A stretch of DNA of 64,000 bases. It comes from Hygrophila difformis. Its lineage: Eukaryota; Streptophyta; Magnoliopsida; Lamiales; Acanthaceae. Below, in pieces: positions 44,170-53,800 of the stretch (its first letter is position 1; each line of letters starts with the position of its first letter). Location: assembly GCA_030278955.1 (NCBI GenBank), contig JAOANR010000006.1, forward strand, positions 27,597,763-27,661,762, in the 5' to 3' direction. Made by a program: the position numbers and the translations under genes. The notes beneath the pieces are model-generated. The model was not told the DNA's origin, did not search any database, and worked only from the letters and a program-made list of their open reading frames with translations.

Positions 44170-44730
44170 ATTCTGTCGAGATACCATAAATGGTGTCATG
44201 GGCCTAGACCCTCGACATGGGTGCCTCGACAGATTTACAGAAATTTGGGCAGAGTTTCACCTTGTGTCACTAAGCAAAAGTTGTGTCGCGGACCGTGGGT
44301 CCGCGACAGGTGTTTAGCGACACAGGGTTGCTCTGGAAATTTCTAAGTATTTTGGCTCCCAGTCGCTAACCTAGAATTGTGTTGTGTCGCGGAGCATGGC
44401 TCCGCGACAGGATGTCTAGCGACTGGGGTTTTCAAAATAAATATGCAAGGTATAATTTCATGTCTCGGAACAAAGGTTGAGTCGCGGACCATGGGTCCCC
44501 GACAAGGGTGTTCCGCGACAGGAGCCATGCAGAGAATAATAACAAGAGTTTGGTTCCTGGTCGCTAAGCATGGTTGAGTCGAGGACCGTGGGTCCGCGAC
44601 AGGGTGTTTAGCGACCAAGGGTTTTCAAATAATGAAGACAAGTGTCCTTAGACATCCATGTCGCGGAACACCCTCCTGTCGACAAACGTGGCTTAGCGAC
44701 AGGAGTCGGTTAGCGACATGGGTGGTTCAG
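44170..44730. repeat. GTCGCGG repeat block in A2 3' LTR (R/U5 side)
   Basis: About fifteen copies of GTCGCGG/CCGCGAC and GTCGCTAA variants. They form perfect inverted pairs such as TGTCGCGGACC with GGTCCGCGACA around 44284-44308. The equivalent block in the 5' LTR is at about 59290-59840. Confidence 0.9.
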
Positions 44731-45344
44731 GACCCAAGTCAGAAAAAGCAAAGTTGAACAGTAGCATGCAAACAGTGTGATCTCACCCCATTTCGGATTA
44801 AAAAGCTATTCTAAACTACACTACCCAAACAGAATTTAAAAACCTACAAGAACATGCTAGAACAGGATTAAATCTACCCAAGACAGAATTTAAAATAAAG
44901 CAAAACCTAATCTAGGGTTCAACCACGCATAAGCATACAACATATCCAAAAATAGGAGACAAAAAGCAATAGGAGTCAAAAGACCCAAATAAAAGGAAAG
45001 CAGTAAAAATCCATGGGTTTATGAGACCCATTTCATGATTTTGGGACACAACTTGGTGAATATTTTCCCATTTTATTAATGGGGTTTGTTAATACCCATC
45101 ATTTGGGTAATACAAACCCTAAATCAAGCTTAACAACAAGAAAGAAAACTGTAAACAGTGGCTACCTATGCTTCTGAAATAGAAAATAACATAAGATTAA
45201 GCTAAACTAAACTACACTCTGGCTCAAATTAAATAATACAAAAAAATGAAAATAAACCTAAACTAAGAACTACCTAGAGAGGGATTCTCCAACAGTGTCT
45301 TCAAGAGAATGAAATTCTAACCCTGAGCTCATGGGGGTCTCCTC

Positions 45345-45354
45345 ATATTTATAG
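45345..45354 (-). promoter_or_regulatory. A2 3' LTR TATA box
   Basis: Sense CTATAAATAT, about 65 bp downstream of the U3 repeat block. The 5' LTR equivalent, which would drive the genomic RNA, is at 60462-60471. Confidence 0.6.
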
Positions 45355-45419
45355 GAGTGGAGCCCTAGGCCCATGGGCTTGATCTGAGGCCCATTGTGTC
45401 TCAAGACATCACACACATC

Positions 45420-45775
45420 ACAACTTTGTCGCGGAATCACCTTGTGTCGCGGGACAGGGCTGCATGTGGCAAGGCTTCTCGACTGGGTCTTGTGTCTCTA
45501 TTGGTGCGTCTGTGTCGCGGAACATGCCCTTGTCGCTAATGCATGGACCACGACCAGGGTTCCTCGACTGGGACATGGCTTGGCCTCCAAGGTGTTGGTG
45601 GCGCGGAACCTTTCGTGTTGCGGAACCATGGTCCTCGACCAGGGTTCCTCGACCGGAGTTCCCAGACTGGTCTTTTCTTCATGTTGCATGCTGGGTCGCG
45701 AATATCTCCTGTGTCGCGGAACCATGGTCCTCGACCAGGGTTCCTCGACCAGATGTTCCCAGACAGAGCTGAATG
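45420..45775. repeat. GTCGCGG repeat block in A2 3' LTR U3
   Basis: About twelve copies of GTCGCGGAA and the related GGAACCATGGTCCTCGACC units, directly upstream of the LTR TATA box. Confidence 0.88.
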
Positions 45776-46101
45776 GGCCAGATGGGCCGAAGTTGTTCTT
45801 TTTGTGGGCTTTTCTATCTTTTCCCATCTTTTTGTATTTTGTGGGCTTGTTTATTCTTTTGCCCATCTTTTTGTTTCCTTTTTCTTTTCTTTTCTTTTTC
45901 TCATGTTTTTGGATTTTTCTAACATAGATGTGTAATAAAATTACATATTTATGCATTTTTCATACCAGCTTATTATTTTTACAATTATGCATAAATCAGT
46001 CCAATTCAACTGCTTTCTTATTTAATATAAGACCGGAATACGATCAAATGCCCGTTTCAGACACGGAAATGGATTGAAAATAATGGTCATTTTTTGCCAT
46101 T

Positions 46102-46120
46102 ATCAACATCCTCACATTTA
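46102..46120 (-). other. A2 polypurine tract / LTR junction (motif 3)
   Basis: Sense TAAATGTGAGGATGT then TGATAATGG; identical to A1 16488-16506. Confidence 0.7.
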
Positions 46121-47774
46121 ATACTGATCGTCCCCGAGCAGTCAGAGTCAATGTTCCTAAGAATACGGACTCTACATATTCAATTCATTTTCGTGGCTTC
46201 ATAAATCACATTCTTTTTGGATTGGGATAAGACAATCAAAAACTACAAGTATTAAGTTCCCTTGATTGCAGTGTTTAATGAAATTATACTTGCTCACTAC
46301 ATCGGGCCTACAAATCAAACATTATTGTCAACCCTTCATGAATATCATGTTTGAAAGATGCAAAGGTTAAAAATTAGAATTAAGGGATGACATGAACATT
46401 TTTAATGAAACAGAGCCTCACATATAAGAGAATCGGAAAATTCACTTACTCTCAATTGGGGTTTAATCAGTGAACACTCAAAATCAAATTTAATTAAATT
46501 ATCCCATAAGCTTGCAATCAGACCAACTCGCCACCGGCTCATTTCTTCAAATCGAGATCATGAGGTCTTATTTAAGGTTGTAATGGGGCATACGGTTGTA
46601 ACATTAGGTAAGGAAAAGAATTATTGGGCTTGAAGTGGCAAAAATTCATTCCATCATAACTTGGCATATTTTTATTTAAAATTTATGATCATCATTATTT
46701 CTTTCTTTTGCTTTTCTTTTCTATTGCATGACATTAGACTATGTCTAATTTGCTTTGTCATTTGCAATTTATTTATGTTGAATGGAATTCAACTTCTTCT
46801 TCTTCTTCTTCTTTTTTTTTTTTTTTGAATCGGTTTATTGAATACCGATTTGATATGAATTTGATGATCATAAATTCAATGCCTTGATAAAATTTATTCT
46901 TGCACACTTGGGTTTGATATATTGGTCTTTTGTGAGGATAGGAATAATATAGAGGGCTTCAAAGAAAAATTAGGCTTAAGGCTCAAATTGGTTAATCCTA
47001 AAGGGTAAATATTTTTGGGTTTGGATTTCAAACGAAGGCCAAAATTTGGGGTTTTCTAAGTGCCTCGATCATACGCTCGATTTTGGGAATATAGCATGGT
47101 CTTGAATCGGTCCCAATCGCAAGTTCTAGTTTCCTTTAATCAAAATGATTCACACATCAAAGAAAATAAATGAGTAAAAGTGACTCATGGCTCAAATCTC
47201 ACAAGGTTGGGTTGATTCATGTCATACAATATTCTCAAATTTAATCAGAGCCTAATTCTAACAATTTATTCAATCGAAATCTCTAACATGCAGATTTATT
47301 ACCCAATAAGCTGATCGCATCATTAAATTTTTATAGCTCAAAACCTTAGGAATTCATTTCATGCATGTTCTCAATTATATTATCCCAATTTAAAAGTTTG
47401 AAAATTTAATCATAAGCCTAAATTCAACATGTGAATTTAGAGCAGGTTTATGCATATTTTTGCTGGTTATTTAATTTAAAGCAGTAAAGAGGCACTGCTG
47501 ACACACGGAGTGTGTCAACAGCATATTTTTGGCCTGTCAGTCACTTATTCATCTTGGACTGTCAGACATCTTTTCAAAGGAAGCAAATAAAGATTGTTGC
47601 AGATCTCAATCTTGAGTTCAATTTGTGGAAAGCAGTAAATTACATTAATTTTAAGAGATTCCTATGCAGTTAGTACAAACCTGCATGCAAAAGAGGAAAT
47701 CCCTTATATAGTGCCGATACTAGAGCTTAAAAAGGACTAAAGCATACTAGGATTCATTTCTTCTTCCTCCTTTT
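46121..47774 (-). other. A2 3' UTR
   Basis: About 1.65 kb with no conserved reading frame, aligned by eye to A1 16507-18050 although the upstream coding exons are unrelated. Confidence 0.6.
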
Positions 47775-48435
47775 TCAGAACATGTATCTGAGCCAGTGGA
47801 CGTAGCTAGTCAGATCACAGCACAGGCACCATCCGTTGTGGTCTCTCAGGGGTTCATGCATCCTTCTGCAGAAAACTCGGGGTGGTTGCCCTGCAAACAA
47901 GTAGGGAGCATGATTGTCTGCCATCCACGAGAGGGTGTTGGTGGATGTGTAGTTGAGGACCTCTCGATCGGTCACCATTCGTTCTATCATTGCGATCCCC
48001 TGATTGACCTGGCCTTCATCTAGCTTGCTCATGAGCATCAGTCCACGGGTGAAGATGGATGCTTTATGATTGTCTTCGATGCCTGGCCGCAGCAGTTCAC
48101 AAGCTCGCTCTTCATCCCCTTCTGTGAATGCTTGGAGTGCTGGGACAATTCGGAGGTTGAAGTTTCCAGCCTCAGTGCACGTGTTCATAAATCTCTCTTT
48201 CTGCCTCCGTATCCTCCCCTGCCACTGCCTTACCCTAGCCGTATCCAACTCGCATCGCTTGTAAACGACGGTGAGGTTTCCTGCGTTTCTAAGCTTCTGG
48301 CATGTTTCTTGAGCAGTGAACACTTCCCTGATCTCATCCTCTCCTATTCTGGAGAGGATCTCACCTAGGAGTTCTTCTGGCAGGTCCAGCAGATGGGTTC
48401 CTCCGGGCACGGGGTCTGGGTTTGGAGGATTTCCC
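47775..48435 (-). CDS. A2 internal gene, exon 2: F-box protein
   Basis: Open for about 220 codons from the acceptor CTTATCTTTTCAG (AG at 48437-48436) to the stop at 47775. An F-box is clear near the start: LLDLPEELLGEILSRIGED then a variable second half (FTAQETCQKLRNAGN). The rest (MNTCTEAGNFNLRIVPALQAF, KASIFTRGLMLM, QGIAMIERM) resembles the SEL1-like helical repeats and Cys/His/Trp-rich end of plant F-box proteins of the At1g67623 type; that family link is by recognition. The F-box lies before any in-frame ATG in this exon, and the upstream open frame begins with TTG at 48494 in the intron, so the start must come from exon 1. Likely role, from the family: substrate receptor of an SCF ubiquitin ligase. 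Confidence 0.8.
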
Positions 48436-49564
48436 CTGAAAAGATAAGAAGGGATGAATCCAATTTTTTTTATAATTTTTCGGAAATTATTCAAGTTTAG
48501 AAACCAACATCCTCACATTTAGAGTTTTGCTCTAAATGTGAGATTATTAAGTTTTTGACTTGAATTTTTAATTTAAAGCATGGGTAAAATGGATTTTTAT
48601 GAAAAGATAGGGGTCATTGGGCCCCTATATATTTTTAATGGGCTGTCGGGCCCAAAAATTTAATTTTCCAATTTTATTAAACAAGTCCGAGACACTTGTT
48701 GAAAATGGACTGAGATGGACGGATGGAGATGAAATGCTCGAATTTAGGAGCGTGCAGTGGATGCGTGGCGCAATGGATTTGCTATTCTCGGTTTGTTTGG
48801 ACTGCATTGAACAGTTGAAACGTCCCCAAGAATTTGCAAACACTATTTTTAATTTTTAAAGGGTTGACTTGTTTTATTTAAGGAAAGTGGGATGTGAGTG
48901 GTCCCATTTTGGGTTTTTGAAAAGAATAGCAGTTGGGTGACGAAAATACTGCTATTTTACTCACACTATAGTTCCATTGGGAACAAAAAGAACACAAGTC
49001 AATTAGTGCACCCATCAACTATTTTCGTCTTTTTCCAAAAGGTCACCTTTATTAAAAAGTGGAAGCTCTCATTGGGTGTTTGTACTATGTTTCCATAAAC
49101 AAACAAGCATTTATTCCCACAAGATTGTAACATGTGGGAACAAATATGCCAAAAAGATCTTTCCACCTTAATGTTCCAAGATAACACTCCAGAAACATTT
49201 ATTTCAAAAGCAAAACTTACACAGGACAGAAAATCAAACACAAAACCCTAAACTCAAGAATAATAAAAAAAAACCAATAATATTATGATGTTCAAAACAA
49301 CACCCCAACATTCATCAGTTTGTTCTCTCAAGTTTTAAACTTTCCCAAAATTTTACTCTTGACAGTTTTGAAAATGGGTTTATGTAAGGATCCAAAAAGA
49401 TCTCAAAACAATGCTTGCAACCGAGAACACTTAAAACCTCAAAAACTGAAAACAAAAATGCACACACAAACCGCATTATGCTTTTCAAAAATCAAAATAA
49501 AGACAAAAAAACAAGGAAAGAAACGAGGGAGTTATGAACAAGGGGGGAAAAATGGGGCTTCTAC
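48436..49564 (-). other. A2 internal-gene intron (predicted, 1,129 bp)
   Basis: Donor in sense CAGG|GTAGAA at 49564, acceptor TTATCTTTTCAG at 48436, phase 2 on both sides. A/T-rich, with hairpin motif 2 close to the acceptor. Parts align with the A0 intron. Confidence 0.62.
48514..48540 (-). other. A2 hairpin motif 2
   Basis: Perfect 11-bp arms CACATTTAGAG / CTCTAAATGTG with a five-base loop, preceded on the plus strand by CCAACATCCT. About 75 bases upstream of the acceptor. Confidence 0.8.
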
Positions 49565-49632
49565 CCTGCCCTCCATGGTTCAGGTCGAGGTAGGGGTCCC
49601 AGATTTGGAAGGATCCCGTAGAATCGGTCCAT
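49565..49632 (-). CDS. A2 internal gene, exon 1 (predicted)
   Basis: ATG at 49630-49632 (MDRFYGILPN...) opens a 68-base exon ending CAGG|GTAGAA. Its two leftover bases match the single base needed by exon 2. It lies 145 bp downstream of the internal TATA-like box, as in A1. Its sequence is unlike the MASSSS exon of A0 and A1. If unspliced, the frame meets a TAG at the donor. Confidence 0.6.
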
Positions 49633-49776
49633 AGTCTCCCCTTGAAAAAGGAGTGTTTGAGTGCGAAGAACACGGTGGTGTTCGTTCGGTAGAGAGAAGA
49701 AGGAACAGGAGAAGATGAAGAGATGGAGGTTGGATGAAACTGACGTGAGTGCAGGGAAATGATGTGAGGGGGGGGG

Positions 49777-49786
49777 GTATAAATAC
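49777..49786 (-). promoter_or_regulatory. A2 internal promoter, TATA-like box
   Basis: GTATAAATAC on the plus strand, GTATTTATAC in sense, followed in sense by a C run and a pyrimidine-rich leader (CTCTTCATCTTCTCC). It sits directly between the repeat cluster and exon 1. Confidence 0.5.
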
Positions 49787-49796
49787 TAAAAACACT

Positions 49797-50098
49797 GGTC
49801 GTGGAAACCAGACCTTGTCGCGGAACAGGGTTCCTCGACCAGGGCATAGCGACATTACACGAGTCGCGGAATCTGAGTCTGGTCGCGGAACCACGGTCTG
49901 CGACAGGAGCTTCGCGACCGAGTTCTGGCAGGGAAAAGTCAACGGAAGAAGGTGTCGCGGAGTGAAAGTCCGGTCGCGGAGCCATGGACCGCGACAGATG
50001 TTCCGCGACATCGAAAGGGTAATAAGTGTGACTGTGTCGCGGGGCCAGGCCTGGTCGCGGAGCATTGTTTCGCGGCACAGTGGTTGGTTCCGTGACAC
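49797..50098. repeat. GTCGCGG repeat cluster at the A2 internal promoter
   Basis: About ten copies of GTCGCGG/CCGCGAC in 300 bp, including GTCGCGGAACC...GGTCTGCGACA and GTCGCGGAGCCATGGACCGC-type inverted pairs. Same motif as in the A2 LTR, absent from A1 and A0. Confidence 0.9.
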
Positions 50099-50450
50099 GA
50101 ATTTTGAATTTTCAAATTTTTTGTGAACTGGGCCCGAGTGTGGTGTTGGGCTTGAGTTCATTTTATTTGATTTGGGCCTGAATAAATTTAGTCCAAATAA
50201 TATTCAAAAACGCACTGGGTTGAAATTAAGGAAAGATCCACTTGCATAAATTAGGTTGGGTTAATTCCATTTGTTTGCAAAAATTATTCCGGATTTAAAT
50301 TGCTTCAATTTCCGGAAATATTTTCTTAAATTCATGGAATTAATCCAACCAAGAACCTGGTTTTCCGTGTTACTTTACTGCTCCTTCTTTTTGGTGGTTC
50401 CGGAATTCCTGCAAAGTAGATAAATACAACGCATTAGATTTTCTCCAAAT
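50099..50450 (-). other. A2 spacer after pol, acceptor-like site
   Basis: Shares the TTGCATAAATTAGGTTG block with A0 and A1 and has sense ATCTACTTTGCAG|GAATTCC (AG complement at 50409-50411), the counterpart of the sites at 9567 and 24982. Confidence 0.5.
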
Positions 50451-50490
50451 ATCAACATCCTCACATTTAGAGTCTTAGTACTCTAAATGT
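50451..50490 (-). other. A2 hairpin motif 1 (post-pol, PPT-like)
   Basis: ATCAACATCCTCACATTTAG, loop, CTCTAAATGT; 92 bp after the pol stop in sense. Confidence 0.75.
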
Positions 50491-50581
50491 TTGATTGATT
50501 TTTGGGTACTTTCTTGTTATGAAATAATATACTATATATATATATAAAATGAAAAATTTTTGTTTTTAATGCTGTTTCTTA

Positions 50582-50820
50582 TTAAGTGTAAGCCGGGTCT
50601 GCCACTGCTTGGCTTTCTTTCTCCGGATCGAACTGTCTGAGGTACTCCTTTAACCGATGTCCATTCACCACTATGTTGCCCTTGTCAGTTCGGATCCTGA
50701 CGGCTTCATTTTCAAACACTTCCAGCAATTCATGCGGTCCTTCCCATCTGGATTTAAGCTTTCCGGGGAACAGCTTCAACCTAGAATTGAATAATAACAC
50801 GTTTTGACCAACATAAAAAT
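50582..50820 (-). pseudogene. A2 integrase C-terminal end, out of frame
   Basis: About 75 codons homologous to the ends of A0 and A1 integrase ([33 protein letters not shown]). A single-base deletion near 50820 relative to A0 and A1 separates it from the 1,923-codon gag-pol. Confidence 0.85.
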
Positions 50821-53800
50821 CTTAGGCTTAATCCTGCGATCGTGCAACTTCTGGGTCCGTTCCTTATAAATTCGAGAGCTTTCATAAGCTAACGCTCGTA
50901 TTTCCTCAATTTCATTGAGGTCCAACTTGCGTTTGCTTTGAGCGACTTTCGGATCAAAGTTAAGCGTTTTGACGGCCCAGTAAGCTTTATGCTCTAACTC
51001 TACGGGCAAATGACAGGCTTTTCCGAAGACAAGTCTGTAAGGGGACATCCCAATGGGAGTCTTATAAGCTGTGCGGTATGCCCATAGAGCATCATTGAGC
51101 TTACGTGCCCAATCCTTACGGGTTATCCCGACAGTGGCTTCGAGTATGTGTTTGATCTCGCGATTGGATACTTCGACTTGACCACTAGTCTGGGGATGAT
51201 AAGGCGTGCCTATCTTATGGAGGATTCCATTTTTACTCATTAAAGTTTCAAAAGCTTTATTAATAAAGTGTGTTCCTCCATCAGATATCACCACCCTAGG
51301 TATGCCAAATCGACTGAAAATGTTGTTCTTGAGGAACTTGATGACTTGGCTACCATCATTGGTCGGTAATGCGACAGCCTCAACCCATTTGGACACGTAA
51401 TCGACAGCTACCGAGATAGAGTAGTTTCCACCAGATGGTGGGAACGGCCCCATGAAGTCAATGCCCCATACATCGAAAATCTCAAGTGTGAGAATTCCCT
51501 TTTGAGGCATCTCATCCCTCTTGGAGAGGTTTCCTAATCTTTGGCACTTGTCGCAACCTTTCACAAATGTCCTGCAATCCTCATAGATGTGAGGCCAGTA
51601 AAATCCACATTCGAGGACCTTGTAGGCCGTTCGAGCGGGACCATGGTGACCTCCATATTCTGATTCATGGCATTTTCTGACAATTTGATAGGCTTCATGC
51701 TCGGTCGCACATCGCCTGATTATTGAATCGGCGCAGTGTTTGAAGAGATAAGGTTCTTCCCAGAAGTAACTTAATACATCTCGTTTGAACTTATTCTTCT
51801 GATGATAGTTCGAAAACTGTGGGGTTATCCCGCATGCCAAGAAGTTAGCGATGTCGGAAAACCATGGACAAGCTTGATTATGCAGATGCAATGCGAACAA
51901 CTGTTCGTCCGGAAACTCTTCATTAACGGCTTTTTCCTTTTTATCATTTTCTAATCGAGATAAGTGGTCAGCAGCACCATTATCTCGACCTCGCCTATCT
52001 TTTATTATGATGTCGAATTCTTGCAACAGAAGTACCCACCTGATTAATCGAGGTTTGGCATCTTGTTTGCTAAACAAGTATCTCAATGCAGAATGATCGG
52101 TGTATACTATAGTCTTCATACCTATAAGGTATTGTCTGAATTTATCAAACGCGAAGATTACAGCATACATCTCTTTCTCCGTTGTGGTGTAGTTAATTTG
52201 GGCTTCATTCAGGGCATGACTTGCGTAATGAATTACGCAGTGTCTCCCATCCTTATGTTGTCCAAGAACTGCGCCTACGGCGAGACCACTAGCATCGCAC
52301 ATTACCTCGAAAGGTATTGACCAATCGGGTGGTTGCACTATCGGTGCAGAAACCAACATCTTCTTGAGCGTGTCAAAGGCTTGGACACACGCTTCATTTA
52401 TTAAGAAGGGATTTTCTTTACAAAGCAGATTAGTGAGCGGCTTGGCAATTTTAGAGAAATCCTTAATGAATCTCCGGTAAAAACCGGCATGCCCTAAGAA
52501 GCTCCTAACTGATTTGATCGAGTTAGGGAGAGGGAGATTGGAAATGATGGAAACTTTGGCTGGATCAACTTCAATACCTACACGAGAAATGCGATGGCCT
52601 AACACTATGCCCTCAGTGACCATAAAATGGCACTTTTCCCAATTTAAAACCAAGTTAGTGTCCTCACATCTCTTTAAAATCTTAGCAAGATTAGTCAAAC
52701 ATTCGTTAAACGTATCTCCATATACAGAGAAGTCATCCATGAAGACCTCAATGCACTTTTCGATAAATTCGGAGAATATAGACATCATGCATCTTTGAAA
52801 AGTAGCAGGTGCATTGCAAAGACCAAATGGCATGCGCCTGTAGGCAAAAGTGCCATAAGGGCAAGTAAAAGTAGTTTTTTCATGGTCTTCGCTAGAAATA
52901 ACAATCTGATTATACCCAGAATAACCATCCAAAAAGCAATAAAATTCTCTCCCTGCCAACCTCTCAAGCATTTGATCAATAAAAGGCAATGGAAAATGGT
53001 CCTTGCGGGTGGCCTCATTCAGTTTCCGGTAGTCGATGCAAACTCTCCATCCGGTCACTGGCCTGGTTGCAACCTCTTCTCCTTGCTCATTCTTGGTTAT
53101 GCACATCCCTCCTCGTTTTGGCACGACCTGCACTGGGCTAACCCATTTGCTGTCAGAAATAGGATAGATTATACCAGCATCTAAGAGCTTGATAACCTCC
53201 TTTCTTACCACTTCTTGCATGAGGGGGTTCAAACGCCTCTGAGGCTGACGGGATGGTTTATACTCTTCTTCCATTAAAATCCTGTGCCTGCAAATAGAAG
53301 GGCTTATTCCTTTTATATCAGAAATGGTCCAACCTATTGCATGTACATGTTTCTTAAGAACGACCACCAGAGCATTTTCTTGCTCTTGGGAGAGCTTAGC
53401 CGAAACAATCACAGGTAATTTTTTATGTTCTGCGAGAAACGCGTACTTGAGATGATCGGGTAATGTTTTAAGTTCAAGCTCTGGTGGGCATTCAACGGAA
53501 GGGAGTAATTTGCGAGAATTGGGTAGTGGGAGATCAGATTTATCTTCGGGACCCTGCATCAGTACAGGATCCTCTTCTTCCTCTTCGGTGCCATCATTTC
53601 CTTGCGCAGTGAAATCAGCACCGTCATATGCTTCAAGGTCCCCGGACTCAGGATCCTCAAATTGGACGGTGCTGCACTGTTCCTTTGGCTCAGCACCAGC
53701 AGGCTTCAGTACCTGCTTTGAAGGTCCATACAGCATCATTTCATCATTGTTTCCAGAGTCTAGCTCTTTCCTAACTATTACATCATCAAAAGAAAAACAA

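Larger units (their letters stand above)
41584..46105 (-). repeat. A2 3' LTR (4.52 kb)
   Basis: Starts TGAAACTTTTGAC, ends CCATTATCA. U3 (sense) carries a GTCGCGG cluster and a TATA box; a second cluster lies in R/U5. The short reading frames in it coincide with the repeats and are not genes. Confidence 0.92.

Noticed and set aside
45394..45956. ORFs of 100-177 codons on both strands over the GTCGCGG and GACCGAA clusters (also 44343-44618, 49485-50161, 60511-61075, 15879-16157)
   Set aside because: They translate the short repeats in several frames on both strands and show no family features.
41584..46105. At first taken as the 5' LTR of A1, next to A1's primer site
   Set aside because: The TCCCA duplications at 41579 and 61225 and the match to 56706-61224 show it is the 3' LTR of A2; A1's own LTR ends are 41218-41583 and 61225 onward.
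48436..48494. N-terminal extension of the F-box frame (MNNFRKIIKK...)
   Set aside because: Its first codon is TTG, the stretch is the A/T-rich intron end with a pyrimidine tract and CAG, and A1 shows the same acceptor.
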